A stretch of 57,929 nucleotides of DNA from Dyella sp. EPa41. Lineage in GTDB: Bacteria > Pseudomonadota > Gammaproteobacteria > Xanthomonadales > Rhodanobacteraceae. Position 1 is the first letter of the stretch. The number at the start of each line of letters is the position of its first letter. Positions 49,000-57,865 of this stretch are shown here, in pieces. The notes below the pieces were generated by a model. It saw only the letters and a program-made list of their open reading frames with translations, had not been told where the DNA came from and ran no database searches. The stretch spans positions 1 through 57,929 of the forward strand of contig NZ_BCPR01000026.1 in NCBI RefSeq assembly GCF_016586165.1, written 5' to 3'. The position numbers and the translations under genes are program-made.

Positions 49000-49845
49000 T
49001 CAGTCGAACGGCAAGTTGTCGATGAGGCGGGTGGTGCCCAGGCGCGCGGCGATGAGCGCCACCAGGCCCTCCTGCTCGCCATCGGTGGGCTCGGCGAGGT
49101 CCTCGACGCGGCGAATGGCGGCGTAATCGACCTCGAACCCGGCCCGGGCCAGCTTGGAGGCCGCGGCCTGTTCCACCACCGCACGGGCATGGCCCTTGGC
49201 GATGAGCTCGCGCATCTGCGCGAGGGTGGCGTGGATCTGCGGGGCCAGTGCCCGGTTCTCGGCCGAGAGATACTGGTTGCGCGAACTCAGGGCCAGGCCA
49301 TCGTCGGCACGCAGGGTGGGGGCCGCCATGATCTTTATCGGCAGCGACAGGTCGCGCACCATCCGCTCGATCACCTTGAGCTGCTGGAAATCCTTCTGGC
49401 CGAACACCGCAAGGTCGGGCTGCACCAGGTTGAACAGCTTGCATACCACCGTGGCCACGCCATCGAAATGGCCGGGGCGATGCGCCCCTTCCAGCGTCTC
49501 GGTGAGCTGCGGTACGTGGAGGCTCACGCTGTTCGCGGCACCAAAGGGGTAGAGCGTGGCCACTTCCGGCGCGAACAGCAGATCGCAGTCATGCTCGGCC
49601 AGGCCCACCTGATCCTGCACCAGGGTGCGCGGATAGCGCTCGAAGTCTTCGTTTGGCCCGAACTGCGTGGGATTGACGAACACACTCGCCACCACGCGAT
49701 CGGCGCGGGCGCGCGCCAGCTTGATCAATGAATGATGGCCGGCGTGCAGGTTGCCCATGGTGGGCACGAAGCCCACGGTCTGGCCCTGGTTGCGCCAACC
49801 GCGGATCACGGCGCGGAGCGCCGCGGCGTCTTGCACTGTCTGCAT
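49000..49845 (-). CDS. panC: Pantothenate synthetase
   Basis: PanC ligates pantoate to beta-alanine using ATP. The 281-residue protein has FVPTMGNLHAGHHSLI near 28-43 and the KMSKS-like LSSRNQYLS near 188. The start ATG 49845 lies 19 bp after the panB stop. Confidence 0.96.
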   Translation of the reverse strand: MQTVQDAAALRAVIRGWRNQGQTVGFVPTMGNLHAGHHSLIKLARARADRVVASVFVNPTQFGPNEDFERYPRTLVQDQVGLAEHDCDLLFAPEVATLYPFGAANSVSLHVPQLTETLEGAHRPGHFDGVATVVCKLFNLVQPDLAVFGQKDFQQLKVIERMVRDLSLPIKIMAAPTLRADDGLALSSRNQYLSAENRALAPQIHATLAQMRELIAKGHARAVVEQAAASKLARAGFEVDYAAIRRVEDLAEPTDGEQEGLVALIAARLGTTRLIDNLPFD

Positions 49846-49864
49846 GGGTGCTCTGCTCTGCTGC

Positions 49865-50695
49865 TCAGTCGAAGCCGTGTTCCAACGCCGGAAAGGCGCC
49901 GCTGCGCACGTCCTCGGCGTAGGCCGCGATCGCCGCGGCCACAGATTCGCGTCCTGCGAGGAAATCCTTGCTGAACTTCGGTCGCTTGCCCGGCGTGACG
50001 CCCAGCATGTCGTGCAGCACCAGCACCTGCCCGTCGCATTGCGGGCCGGCACCGATGCCGATGGTGGGGATGGACACGGCGCGGGTGATGCGCTCGCCCA
50101 GCGCGGTCGGGATGCCTTCCAGCACCAGCAGCTCGGCGCCTGCCGCCTCGACGGCCTCGGCCTGCGCCACCAGATGGTCGGCCGCATCCTGCGCGCGCCC
50201 CTGGATGCGGAAACCGCCGAACTTGTGCACCGATTGCGGCGTGAGGCCCAGGTGCGCACAGACCGGGATGGCGCGCGCCACCAATGCGGAAATCGCGTCG
50301 AGGACGTGCGGCGCCGCCCCTTCGATCTTCACCATCGCCGCACCGCCCTCGCTGACCAGTCGGGCGCCCGCTTCCAGCGCATGCGCCACGTCGCGGTCGG
50401 CCATGAACGGCAGGTCGGCCACCAGCAAGGTGGCGCTGAGGCCACGGGCGACGATGCTGGTGTGATAGACCATGTGATCGAGCGTCACCGGCAAGGTGCT
50501 CGCGTGACCCTGCACGACCATGCCCAGCGAATCGCCCACCAGGGCCACGTCCACGCCGGCCATCTCCAGCTGCGCGGCGAAGCTGGCGTCGTAGACGGTG
50601 AGCATGACAATGCGGCGACCTTCCGCCTTCATCGCGCGCAGGGACGGCACGGTGACCGGCTTGCGCGTAGGTGCGTTCGCTTTCTGCGCGTACAC
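49865..50695 (-). CDS. panB: 3-methyl-2-oxobutanoate hydroxymethyltransferase
   Basis: PanB makes ketopantoate from alpha-ketoisovalerate and methylene-THF. The 276-residue TIM-barrel protein has [10 protein letters not shown] near 31-40, [12 protein letters not shown] near 54-65 and EGIPT near 181. The GTG at 50695 has AAGGA 6 nt upstream; a longer frame overlaps the folK end. First of the panB-panC-panD set. Confidence 0.95.
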   Translation of the reverse strand: MYAQKANAPTRKPVTVPSLRAMKAEGRRIVMLTVYDASFAAQLEMAGVDVALVGDSLGMVVQGHASTLPVTLDHMVYHTSIVARGLSATLLVADLPFMADRDVAHALEAGARLVSEGGAAMVKIEGAAPHVLDAISALVARAIPVCAHLGLTPQSVHKFGGFRIQGRAQDAADHLVAQAEAVEAAGAELLVLEGIPTALGERITRAVSIPTIGIGAGPQCDGQVLVLHDMLGVTPGKRPKFSKDFLAGRESVAAAIAAYAEDVRSGAFPALEHGFD

Positions 50696-50751
50696 AGGGG
50701 TTCCTTGAGGCGGAAACAGACGGCGATTATCCCGCGCGAGACGTGAAGGGC

Positions 50752-51234
50752 TCAAGGCAGCCGCTCGAGCCCCGATGTATCGAGGGCTGCCAGCAAAGCC
50801 GCCACGCGCCCCTGGCCCGGAAGCTCCAGCTCCGGCGCCAGATCGTTCAGCGGCATCAGCACGAAGGCACGATCAGCGATGCGCGGGTGCGGCAAGGTGA
50901 GCCGGTCATCATGCAGTGCGAACCCGCTCATATGGAGAATGTCGAGGTCGAGCGTGCGCGGCCCCCAGCGCTCGCCATCGCGGATGCGCCCCGCCGCGCG
51001 CTCGATCGCCAGCAGGGCATCGAGCAAGGCATGGGGCGGCAACATCGTGTCGATGCGCGCCGCGGCATTGACGAAGGGAGGCTGCTCCAGCACACCCCAC
51101 GGCGGCGTGAGGTACAGGTGCGAGCGCGCCTCCAGCCGCGTATCGGGCAGGCCCGACAGCGCGTCGAAGGCGGCCAGCACGTGGCCACGTGCATCGCCAA
51201 GGTTGCTGCCCAGCGCGATGTAGGCTTCGGTCAC
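50752..51234 (-). CDS. folK: HPPK, 2-amino-4-hydroxy-6-hydroxymethyldihydropteridine pyrophosphokinase
   Basis: FolK pyrophosphorylates hydroxymethyldihydropterin for folate synthesis. The 160-residue protein has IALGSNLGD near 6, FVNAAARI near 54, and [12 protein letters not shown] near 89-100. Its GTG start overlaps the pcnB stop (GTGA), as in the common pcnB-folK pair. Confidence 0.96.
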   Translation of the reverse strand: MTEAYIALGSNLGDARGHVLAAFDALSGLPDTRLEARSHLYLTPPWGVLEQPPFVNAAARIDTMLPPHALLDALLAIERAAGRIRDGERWGPRTLDLDILHMSGFALHDDRLTLPHPRIADRAFVLMPLNDLAPELELPGQGRVAALLAALDTSGLERLP

Positions 51235-52586
51235 GCCTGGTCCGACTTGTTGCCCGGCTTGCCGGCCGGTTTGCGGCGCCGACGCTTGCGTGGCTTTGCG
51301 GGAGCGACGTTTTCCACCGGCGCGCCAGGCGAACTGCCGGCCAACGCGGCCGCCAGGGTTTCATGCGGCAACTGCTGCGCGTGCGCCCACCAGTCGCCCA
51401 GTTCCTTGACGGCCGGTGATTCGGCCGCGCGCAGCAGCAGGAAATCGAAGGCGGCGCGGAAACGCGGATGCGCCATCAACCGGAAGACGCGCTTGCGCTG
51501 CACCTGCTCGAAGCGCGGCTGCAGCGCCCAGATTTCTTCCATGGTGAGGGTGAAGCGCCGCGGTATGGCCACGCGCTGGCACTGCTCGCCGATCACATGG
51601 ACGGCTGCGCGTTCCCACGCGGCGTTGGGCTCCAGGCCCTTGGTGATCCAGGTATGCGCGAGATCGCGCACCTCGCCCCACAGCAGCACGGCAAACAGGA
51701 ACGCCGGCGTGACCGACTTGCCTTCCGCCACGCGCGCGTCGGTATTGGCCAGGCCCTGCTCGATCAGGGCGCGCAACGCCTTGTCGCCACGCTTGAGCGC
51801 GCGCGCCGTGGCCGGGAACATGAACTTCAGCAGCCCGGTCTGCTCGAGCATGCGGAAGCTCTTGAGGCCATGGCCCGCCAGGAACAGCTTGAGCGACTCG
51901 TCGAACAGGCGTGCCGGCGCGGCATCGGCCAGCAACGGGCCGAGCTCGTCGAACGGTGCGGCAGCGGCGGCGTCGATGCGGAAGCCGAGCTTGGCCGCGA
52001 GGCGCACGGCGCGCAGCATGCGCACCGGATCTTCGCGGTAACGCGTGGCCGGATCGCCGATAAGGTGCAACACGCGGTCTTCCACGTCCTGCATGCCGCC
52101 GACGTAGTCGCGCACCGAGAAATCGCTGATGTCGTAGTACAGGGCGTTGACGCGGAAATCGCGGCGGATCGCATCCTCCTCGATGGTGCCCCAGACATTG
52201 TCGCGCACGATGCGGCCGTCGACGATGTGGCGATCGCCCTCGCCTTCTTCTTCGCCGGTGCCGCGGAAGGTGGCGACCTCGATGATCTCCGGCCCGTACA
52301 CGACGTGCGCAAGGCGGAAACGGCGCCCGATCAGGCGCGAGTTGCGGAAGAGCTTCTTCACCTCGTCCGGCGTGGCATTGGTGGCCACGTCGAAATCCTT
52401 GGGGTGCCCGCCCAGCAGCAGGTCGCGCACGGCGCCGCCCACCAGATAGGCCTGGTAGCCGGCTTCGTTGAGCCGATAGAGCACGCGCAGCGCTGCCTTG
52501 CTGATGTTCTTGCGCGAGATCACATGCTGCTCGCGCGGAATGATGCGCAGTGCAGGCTTGGCGGTGGTCCTTGCGTCTTGACTCAA
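51231..52586 (-). CDS. pcnB: Poly(A) polymerase I
   Basis: This 451-residue nucleotidyltransferase polyadenylates RNA and promotes decay. The N-terminal catalytic core has LVGGAVRDLLLG near 48, KDFDVATNATP near 63 and RRDFRVNALYYD near 141; the C-terminus ends with a basic KPRKRRRRKP tail. The start is TTG at 52586 with AAGGA about 10 nt upstream; a non-ATG start limiting translation is also known in E. coli pcnB. It is coupled to folK. Confidence 0.95.
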   Translation of the reverse strand: MSQDARTTAKPALRIIPREQHVISRKNISKAALRVLYRLNEAGYQAYLVGGAVRDLLLGGHPKDFDVATNATPDEVKKLFRNSRLIGRRFRLAHVVYGPEIIEVATFRGTGEEEGEGDRHIVDGRIVRDNVWGTIEEDAIRRDFRVNALYYDISDFSVRDYVGGMQDVEDRVLHLIGDPATRYREDPVRMLRAVRLAAKLGFRIDAAAAAPFDELGPLLADAAPARLFDESLKLFLAGHGLKSFRMLEQTGLLKFMFPATARALKRGDKALRALIEQGLANTDARVAEGKSVTPAFLFAVLLWGEVRDLAHTWITKGLEPNAAWERAAVHVIGEQCQRVAIPRRFTLTMEEIWALQPRFEQVQRKRVFRLMAHPRFRAAFDFLLLRAAESPAVKELGDWWAHAQQLPHETLAAALAGSSPGAPVENVAPAKPRKRRRRKPAGKPGNKSDQA

Positions 52587-52720
52587 GCGGTTTGGATCCT
52601 TGCAGGCGCTGTGCGCCGTTCTGGGCGATCATTCGCGGCTATCGCCGCAGCCACATCCCGCATGGCCTTCTATGGCCGGCGGGACCGTTTCGCGTAGGGG
52701 CCCGAAGTCGCCCCCGGGCA

Positions 52721-52748
52721 TTGCCGGGCGAAACAATTCCGTTATACT
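52721..52748 (+). promoter_or_regulatory. Sigma-70 promoter of tRNA-Glu
   Basis: TTGCCG and TATACT are separated by 16 bp and followed by a GC-rich discriminator typical of stable RNA promoters. Confidence 0.75.
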
Positions 52749-52768
52749 AGCGCGCTCCGGTGCATTTC

Positions 52769-52844
52769 GCTCCCTTCGTCTAGTGGCCTAGGACACCGCC
52801 CTCTCAAGGCGGGAACACGAGTTCGAACCTCGTAGGGAGCGCCA
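52769..52844 (+). tRNA. tRNA-Glu (anticodon CTC)
   Basis: A 76-nt cloverleaf has acceptor GCTCCCT/AGGGAGC, discriminator G and encoded CCA. The anticodon stem CCGCC/GGCGG encloses CTCTCAA with anticodon CTC (reads GAG), and the T arm has GTTCGAAC. No terminator separates it from fdxA. Confidence 0.96.
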
Positions 52845-52893
52845 CTTCCGGCCTGGCACGGGCCGCAGCCCTTCTGAACAGGCTCGCGACAGT

Positions 52894-53217
52894 ATGACTT
52901 TTGTCGTCACCGACAACTGCATCAAGTGCAAATACACCGATTGCGTCGAGGTTTGCCCGGTCGACGCCTTCCATGAAGGCCCCAACTTCCTCGTCATCAA
53001 TCCGGACGAGTGCATCGACTGCACCCTGTGCGAGCCCGAGTGCCCGATCAACGCGATCTACCCCGAGGACGACGTGCCCGGCGGCCAGGAATCGTTCGTC
53101 GCGCTGAACGCGGAACTGGCCAAGAGCTGGCCGGTGATCACCGAGCGCAAGGACGGCCTGGCCGACGCCAAGGACTGGGAAAACAAGCCCAACAAGATCG
53201 ACCTGCTCGAACGCTGA
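52894..53217 (+). CDS. fdxA: 7Fe ferredoxin (FdxA type)
   Basis: This 107-residue electron carrier has the [3Fe-4S] pattern C-x7-C-x3-C beginning at CIKCKYTDC and the [4Fe-4S] motif [12 protein letters not shown], with the long C-terminal extension of Azotobacter-type 7Fe ferredoxins. It begins 49 bp after tRNA-Glu with no promoter or strong ribosome binding site visible, suggesting read-through transcription from the tRNA promoter. Confidence 0.95.
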   Translation: MTFVVTDNCIKCKYTDCVEVCPVDAFHEGPNFLVINPDECIDCTLCEPECPINAIYPEDDVPGGQESFVALNAELAKSWPVITERKDGLADAKDWENKPNKIDLLER

Positions 53218-53266
53218 GCGCGGTTCGAGGCCAAGGCGGCCGCTCGGCGGCACCAGAGGGCTCATG

Positions 53267-53292
53267 AAAAAGCCGCCCAAGGGCGGCTTTTT
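53267..53292. terminator. Bidirectional terminator between fdxA and bamC
   Basis: AAAAAGCCGCC, CAAG, GGCGGCTTTTT is symmetrical with A and T runs and serves both convergent genes. Confidence 0.9.
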
Positions 53293-53312
53293 TTGTGGCC
53301 TGGCGAATGCGC

Positions 53313-53906
53313 TCAGCCGCCGCCGAGGCGACCCTTGAGCGTATCGATGACCTTGGCCACCGCCGCCGCGTCGCCCTGGGCGCGCACTTCACTCGCCTTC
53401 TCGCCGCTGCTGCTGATGGTCAGCTGGACCTGCTTGGGTGCGGCGCCCGGCGCGTCCTCGCTCTTCTTGGACTTGCCGTTGAACATGCTGCTGAAGAAAC
53501 CCTTCTTGCCTTCGGGCTCGTCAGAGGCGATCACGCTCAGCGAATAGGTGTGCGCGTCGTCGTCATGCCCCACGACCTGGCCGATGTCCCCCTTCTCCAG
53601 CGTCTGGGCGACGCGGCGATAGGTGTTCTCGACGCTGTCGTTGAGCACGAAGCCGTCGGCGATCTGGTTGCCGCCCTTGCCCACGTGCGCCGTGGCACCG
53701 TTGGAGGTCGGGTTGTTGGCGCCCTGCTCGGGAATCACCAGCGCGGCGTTGCTGGACGGGGTGTCCAGGCCCGGCGGGATTTCCAGCGGCGATTCCTGTT
53801 TGGCGGTTTCCCATGCCTTCTGCGAACGGAACATGCCGCAGCCGGAGAGCAACAGGGCAGACACAGCCAAGATCGGCAGGGCCACGACGAGCGGGGATTT
53901 CTTCAT
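53313..53906 (-). CDS. bamC: BamC-like outer-membrane assembly lipoprotein (short)
   Basis: This 197-residue lipoprotein has a signal ending LLLSGC|GMF. An unstructured N-terminal stretch with ALVIPEQG is followed by one helix-grip-like region (NDSVENTYRRVAQTLEK to VIDTLKGRL). Position after dapA matches E. coli dapA-bamC. The E. coli protein is about 344 residues with two such domains, so this is roughly half length; the second domain is missing. It would be processed by LspA and join the BAM complex. Confidence 0.8.
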   Translation of the reverse strand: MKKSPLVVALPILAVSALLLSGCGMFRSQKAWETAKQESPLEIPPGLDTPSSNAALVIPEQGANNPTSNGATAHVGKGGNQIADGFVLNDSVENTYRRVAQTLEKGDIGQVVGHDDDAHTYSLSVIASDEPEGKKGFFSSMFNGKSKKSEDAPGAAPKQVQLTISSSGEKASEVRAQGDAAAVAKVIDTLKGRLGGG

Positions 53907-53944
53907 GTAAGCAGATTCCGTAGGAGTATCAGGTGCCCGAAACG

Positions 53945-54838
53945 TCAGGCCGCATTCGCCAAGGATGCCAGAGCCGCCACCGCTTCGCGAAGTCGCGCAC
54001 GATCCGGCCCCTCTTCCAGTTCCACCAGGGGCAGACGCGGCGACGCCAACCCCAGCCCGAGCGACGGCAGGCCCGCCTTGACCGCCATCGGATTCGGCGC
54101 GCAGTTGAGCGCCTGCACCAGCGGCTCCAGGACCGCGTCGCAACGCTGCGCCTCGAGCCGATCTCCGGCCGTGGCGGCGTCGCACAACATGCGGAACGCA
54201 CGAGGCGCCAGATTGGCTACCACCGAGATGGTGCCTGCGCCCCCTGCGAGCATGGCCTTACAGGCCGTACCGTCATCGCCGGACAGATAGACGAAATCCG
54301 GGCGCGCAAGTTCCGCAGAAGCCCGGATACGCTCATCGGACGAGAGGGCTTCCTTGATGCCGATGATGGCGGGATGGTCACGCAACAGGGCGGTGGTTTC
54401 GGGCAGCAGGTCGCAGGCGGTGCGGGTGGGTACGTTGTACAGCAGCACCGGCAGGCCGCCCTGCTCGGCCACTTCCAGAAAGTGCCTGCGCAGCCCCTCC
54501 TGGGTGGGGCGCACGTAGTACGGGGCCACCACCAGCGCAGCATCGGCGCCCAGCGCCCTGGCGCGACGCGTCAGCGCCACCGTCTTTGCGGTGCCGGCCT
54601 CACCCGTGCCCGCGATCACCGGAATGCGCTTGGCGACACGCTCCACGGCGAACGCGAGCAGGCGATCGTATTCGTCGTGCTCGAGCATGTGGGCCTCGCC
54701 GGTGGAGCCGGCAACGACCACGCCTTCCGTGCCGCCCGCGATCTGGAAGTCGAGCAGGCGCCCGAATGCCTCCAGGTCGAGTGCGCCATCCGCCGCGAAT
54801 GGCGTCACCAGGGCACAGATGCTTCCGCGAATGTTCAA
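53945..54838 (-). CDS. dapA: 4-hydroxy-tetrahydrodipicolinate synthase
   Basis: DapA condenses pyruvate with aspartate semialdehyde for lysine and meso-DAP. The 297-residue TIM-barrel has GSTGEAHML near 45, the Tyr of LYNVPTRTA near 133 and the Schiff-base Lys of IGIKEAL near 162. The start is TTG at 54838 with GGAG 6 nt upstream. It precedes bamC and is divergent from the gcvR-like gene. Confidence 0.95.
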   Translation of the reverse strand: MNIRGSICALVTPFAADGALDLEAFGRLLDFQIAGGTEGVVVAGSTGEAHMLEHDEYDRLLAFAVERVAKRIPVIAGTGEAGTAKTVALTRRARALGADAALVVAPYYVRPTQEGLRRHFLEVAEQGGLPVLLYNVPTRTACDLLPETTALLRDHPAIIGIKEALSSDERIRASAELARPDFVYLSGDDGTACKAMLAGGAGTISVVANLAPRAFRMLCDAATAGDRLEAQRCDAVLEPLVQALNCAPNPMAVKAGLPSLGLGLASPRLPLVELEEGPDRARLREAVAALASLANAA

Positions 54839-54868
54839 GACCTGCTCCGGACAAAATCCAAGCCCTGC

Positions 54869-54898
54869 ATATTACTTGCGGCTTTACAGGGGCGACAA
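54869..54898 (-). promoter_or_regulatory. Sigma-70 promoter of dapA
   Basis: TTGTCG (54898-54893) and TAATAT (54874-54869) are separated by 18 bp. Confidence 0.55.
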
Positions 54899-54922
54899 GT
54901 AAGCTCGGACGATCGATTTTCA

Positions 54923-54938
54923 CCCCGCCACGGCGGGG
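54923..54938 (+). promoter_or_regulatory. Hairpin in the leader of the gcvR-like gene
   Basis: CCCCGCC/GGCGGGG can pair across two bases just upstream of the ribosome binding site, whose own AGGTGGACCT is self-complementary. It could restrain translation. Confidence 0.35.
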
Positions 54939-54958
54939 GCTGCCACAGGTGGACCTCC

Positions 54959-55516
54959 TTGAATCGTTCCTCCACGCGCACCGGCAGTGACAACCAGCTG
55001 CTGATCCAGACGCTGACCCCTGCCCCGCGCACGCCGCTGCTCACGCTGGCCAAGCGGATCGCCGAGGCGGGCTGCAACCTGGCCGATGCACGGGTCGCCA
55101 CCATCGGCACGGATACGTCGTTGACCCTGCTCGCCACCGGCGCATGGGATGCCGTGGCCAAGCTGGAATCCGCGCTGACCAAGCTGGCGCGCGACGAAGA
55201 CCTCCGCCTGGTGCATTACCGCACCGGGCCGCGAGAGCAGGACTCGCACCTGCTGCCGTACCTGGTGGAGGTCATCTCGGCCGATCGCCCGGGCATCCTG
55301 GTGAAGATCATCGACTTCTTCGACCGGCGCGATATCGTCATCGAGCAGCTCAGTTCGCTGCGCTACCAGGCCATGCAGACGGGCGCCGACATGTTCCAGG
55401 CGCAGATCACCATCGGCATTCCCGCAGCGACGCACATCGCCGGGCTGCGCGACGATTTCCTGGAATTCTGCGACGGGTTGAACCTGGATGCGATCATGGA
55501 CCCGGTGAAGTTCTGA
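54959..55516 (+). CDS. ACT-domain protein, GcvR-like regulator
   Basis: This 185-residue protein has two ACT domains: about 10-85 and about 98-170 (LVEVISADRPGILVKIIDFF). GcvR in E. coli binds glycine and antagonises GcvA. The TTG at 54959 has AGGTGG 6 nt upstream. Location beside bcp and divergent from dapA matches gcvR. No GcvA is present in the window, so the partner is unknown. Confidence 0.85.
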   Translation: MNRSSTRTGSDNQLLIQTLTPAPRTPLLTLAKRIAEAGCNLADARVATIGTDTSLTLLATGAWDAVAKLESALTKLARDEDLRLVHYRTGPREQDSHLLPYLVEVISADRPGILVKIIDFFDRRDIVIEQLSSLRYQAMQTGADMFQAQITIGIPAATHIAGLRDDFLEFCDGLNLDAIMDPVKF

Positions 55517-55801
55517 TCCCTGCGGCCGTCGCGCGCGGCAGCCTGAAATCCGCTTTTTGCGGTATGGCGCCGGGTTCTTGAGGATGCCGCCTGCCGCCAT
55601 CGCACGCAAGAGGTTCCATTCGCCGTCGCACGCGCTAGTCTCTGTCTCCAGGCAGTACCGGAGAGCGCACATGCAACGAGCGGGTCGAGCAGCACCGATC
55701 GCAGGTCGCACGCTTCCCGCCGGCTCGTCTTCCCCCGCTGCCTGTTTTCCCCTCGATTCCAGCCAAGCGTCGAAGCCGGCCCCGGCTTCGCAGGAGAACC
55801 C

Positions 55802-56263
55802 ATGCCCGAAGTTGGCAAGAAAGCCCCCAAACTCAAAGGCCTTACCGGTGACGGCAGCGAGCTGAAGCTCGACAGCCTCAAGGGCCAGTGGGTCGTGGTG
55901 TACTTCTACCCGAAGGACAGCACGCCTGGTTGCACCAACGAAGCGAAGGATTTTCGCGACCTGTATCCGACGTTCCGGAAGCGCCATGCGCAGGTCATCG
56001 GCGTCTCGCGCGATTCGGTGAAATCCCACGCGAATTTCGCCACCAAGCAGGAACTGCCGTTCCCGCTGGTCTCCGACCCCGACGAAACCTGGTGCCAGGC
56101 GTTCGACGTGATCCACGAGAAGGTGCTGTATGGAAAACGTCACATGGGTGTCGTACGAAGTACCTTCCTGATCGATCCCGAAGGAAGGCTGGCCCAGGAA
56201 TGGCGAAACGTGAAAGTCACCGGACACGCCCAGGCCGTGCTCGACGCCATCCCCGCCAAGTGA
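55802..56263 (+). CDS. bcp: Peroxiredoxin, BCP family
   Basis: This 153-residue thiol peroxidase has the peroxidatic Cys in KDSTPGCTNEA near 44. The resolving Cys found five residues later in E. coli BCP is replaced by Lys (CTNEAK), so it is probably a one-Cys type or uses another Cys (in TWCQAF). The ATG at 55802 has AGGAG 6 nt upstream. It lies downstream of the gcvR-like gene as in E. coli. Confidence 0.94.
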   Translation: MPEVGKKAPKLKGLTGDGSELKLDSLKGQWVVVYFYPKDSTPGCTNEAKDFRDLYPTFRKRHAQVIGVSRDSVKSHANFATKQELPFPLVSDPDETWCQAFDVIHEKVLYGKRHMGVVRSTFLIDPEGRLAQEWRNVKVTGHAQAVLDAIPAK

Positions 56264-56414
56264 TCGACGACCTAGCCTCCCGCCGCGTTTTCCATCGCCC
56301 CTCACGGCGATCGGGACATGGCGCGCACGGCACACCGGCCGGATCGGCCGGCTTCCCGCGGTGCACCCCGCGCCGCGGTTCTTTCACCTCGCACGCCCAA
56401 GAGGTTCCTTCCGT

Positions 56415-57794
56415 ATGACCGGAAGCAAGCGCATCTACGCTCTCGACACCAATGTCCTGCTGCACGATCCGACCTCGCTGTTCCGCTTCGAGGAGCACGA
56501 CATCTTCATACCCATGACGGTGCTGGAGGAGTTGGACGAAAAGAAGAAAGGCGCCTCGGAAGTCTCGCGCAACGGCCGCCAGGTCAGTCGTTTCCTCAAC
56601 GAATTGATCGAACGCGGCAACGGCCACGGCATCAGCAACGGACTGGAGCTGATCAGTCCCGAGGGCGTCAACCTCAAGCGCGGCAGGGGCGTGGGCCGCC
56701 TGTATTTCCAGCAGCGCACGACCAATGGCCACGGCAAGGCCGACAACCTGATCCTGTCCGCGGTGATCGAGCTGCGCGACCAGAACCCCGATCGCGCCGT
56801 GGTGCTCGTCACCAAGGACATCAACCTGCGCATCAAGGCCAAGATCTATGGCATCGATGCGGAGGACTACCAGAACGATCGCGCGCTCGACGATTTCACC
56901 CTGCTCTATACCGGCTCGACCGAGCTGCCCGAGGATTTCTGGGATCGCCACCCGGAAGTGCAGTCGTGGAACGAACGTGGCCGCACCTTCTACAAGCTCG
57001 ACCGGCGCGAAGACGAAGACTGGTACGCCAACCAGTGCCTGTTCCTGCCCGGCGACAACAGCGTGGAACTGCGCGTGCTGCACGTGGACGACAGCAAGGC
57101 GACGCTGGTGTTGCTGGACGACCACAGCCACGCGAATCACAGCGTGTGGGGCATCGCGGCGCGCAACCGCGAGCAGAATTTCGCGCTCAACGTGCTGATG
57201 GATCCGGACGTCGACTTCGTCACCCTGCTCGGCACCGCCGGCACAGGCAAGACGCTGCTGGCGCTGGCGGCAGGCCTTGCGCAGGTGATGGACCAGCAGC
57301 GCTACCGCGAGATCATCATGACGCGCGCCACCGTTTCGGTCGGCGAGGACATTGGCTTCCTGCCCGGCACGGAGGAGGAAAAGATGACGCCGTGGATGGG
57401 CGCGCTCACCGACAACCTCGAAGTGCTCGCCAACCCCGAGGAAGGCGGCAGCTGGGGACGCCAGGCCACCAACGACCTGCTCGCCTCGCGCATCAAGATC
57501 CGCTCGCTCAACTTCATGCGCGGCCGCACGTTCCTCTCGCGCTACCTGATCATCGACGAGGCGCAGAACCTCACGCCCAAGCAGATGAAGACGCTGATCA
57601 CCCGCGCCGGCCCCGGCACCAAGATCGTGTGCCTGGGCAACGTGGAACAGATCGACACGCCGTACCTCACGGAAACGACGTCGGGCCTGACCTACGCGGT
57701 GGATCGCTTCAAGCACTGGGAGCATTCGGCGCATATCACCCTGCGTCGCGGCGAACGTTCGCGACTGGCGGATTTCGCGTCGGAAGCGCTGTAG
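56415..57794 (+). CDS. PIN domain - PhoH family ATPase (PhoH2 type)
   Basis: This 459-residue protein fuses an N-terminal PIN ribonuclease domain (YALDTNVLLHDP near 10 and later conserved acidic residues such as DNLIL and LVTKDIN) to a C-terminal PhoH P-loop ATPase (GTAGTGKTLLA near 275, RATVSVGEDIGFLPG, IIDEAQNL). The family couples RNA unwinding to cleavage in mycobacterial PhoH2. The start ATG 56415 has AGAGG about 9 nt upstream. No small antitoxin ORF is evident next to it, so toxin-antitoxin function is not supported. Confidence 0.92.
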   Translation: MTGSKRIYALDTNVLLHDPTSLFRFEEHDIFIPMTVLEELDEKKKGASEVSRNGRQVSRFLNELIERGNGHGISNGLELISPEGVNLKRGRGVGRLYFQQRTTNGHGKADNLILSAVIELRDQNPDRAVVLVTKDINLRIKAKIYGIDAEDYQNDRALDDFTLLYTGSTELPEDFWDRHPEVQSWNERGRTFYKLDRREDEDWYANQCLFLPGDNSVELRVLHVDDSKATLVLLDDHSHANHSVWGIAARNREQNFALNVLMDPDVDFVTLLGTAGTGKTLLALAAGLAQVMDQQRYREIIMTRATVSVGEDIGFLPGTEEEKMTPWMGALTDNLEVLANPEEGGSWGRQATNDLLASRIKIRSLNFMRGRTFLSRYLIIDEAQNLTPKQMKTLITRAGPGTKIVCLGNVEQIDTPYLTETTSGLTYAVDRFKHWEHSAHITLRRGERSRLADFASEAL

Positions 57795-57804
57795 TTGCCC
57801 GGTG

Positions 57805-57865
57805 AAGGCCGGCATCCAGCCATCCACCGAGGACGCTGGATGCCGGCCTGCGCCGGCACGACGGG
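57805..57865. repeat. GTCATTCCGGC-family repeat near window end
   Basis: GGCCGGCATCCAGC and its inverse flank a short centre (57807-57844), followed by a unit (57836-57865) that matches 26121-26149 except for paired changes. It lies after the PhoH-like gene. Confidence 0.65.

Noticed and set aside
56264-57794. PIN-PhoH gene as a toxin-antitoxin module
   Set aside because: No small antitoxin ORF precedes or overlaps it, as phoAT does in mycobacteria.
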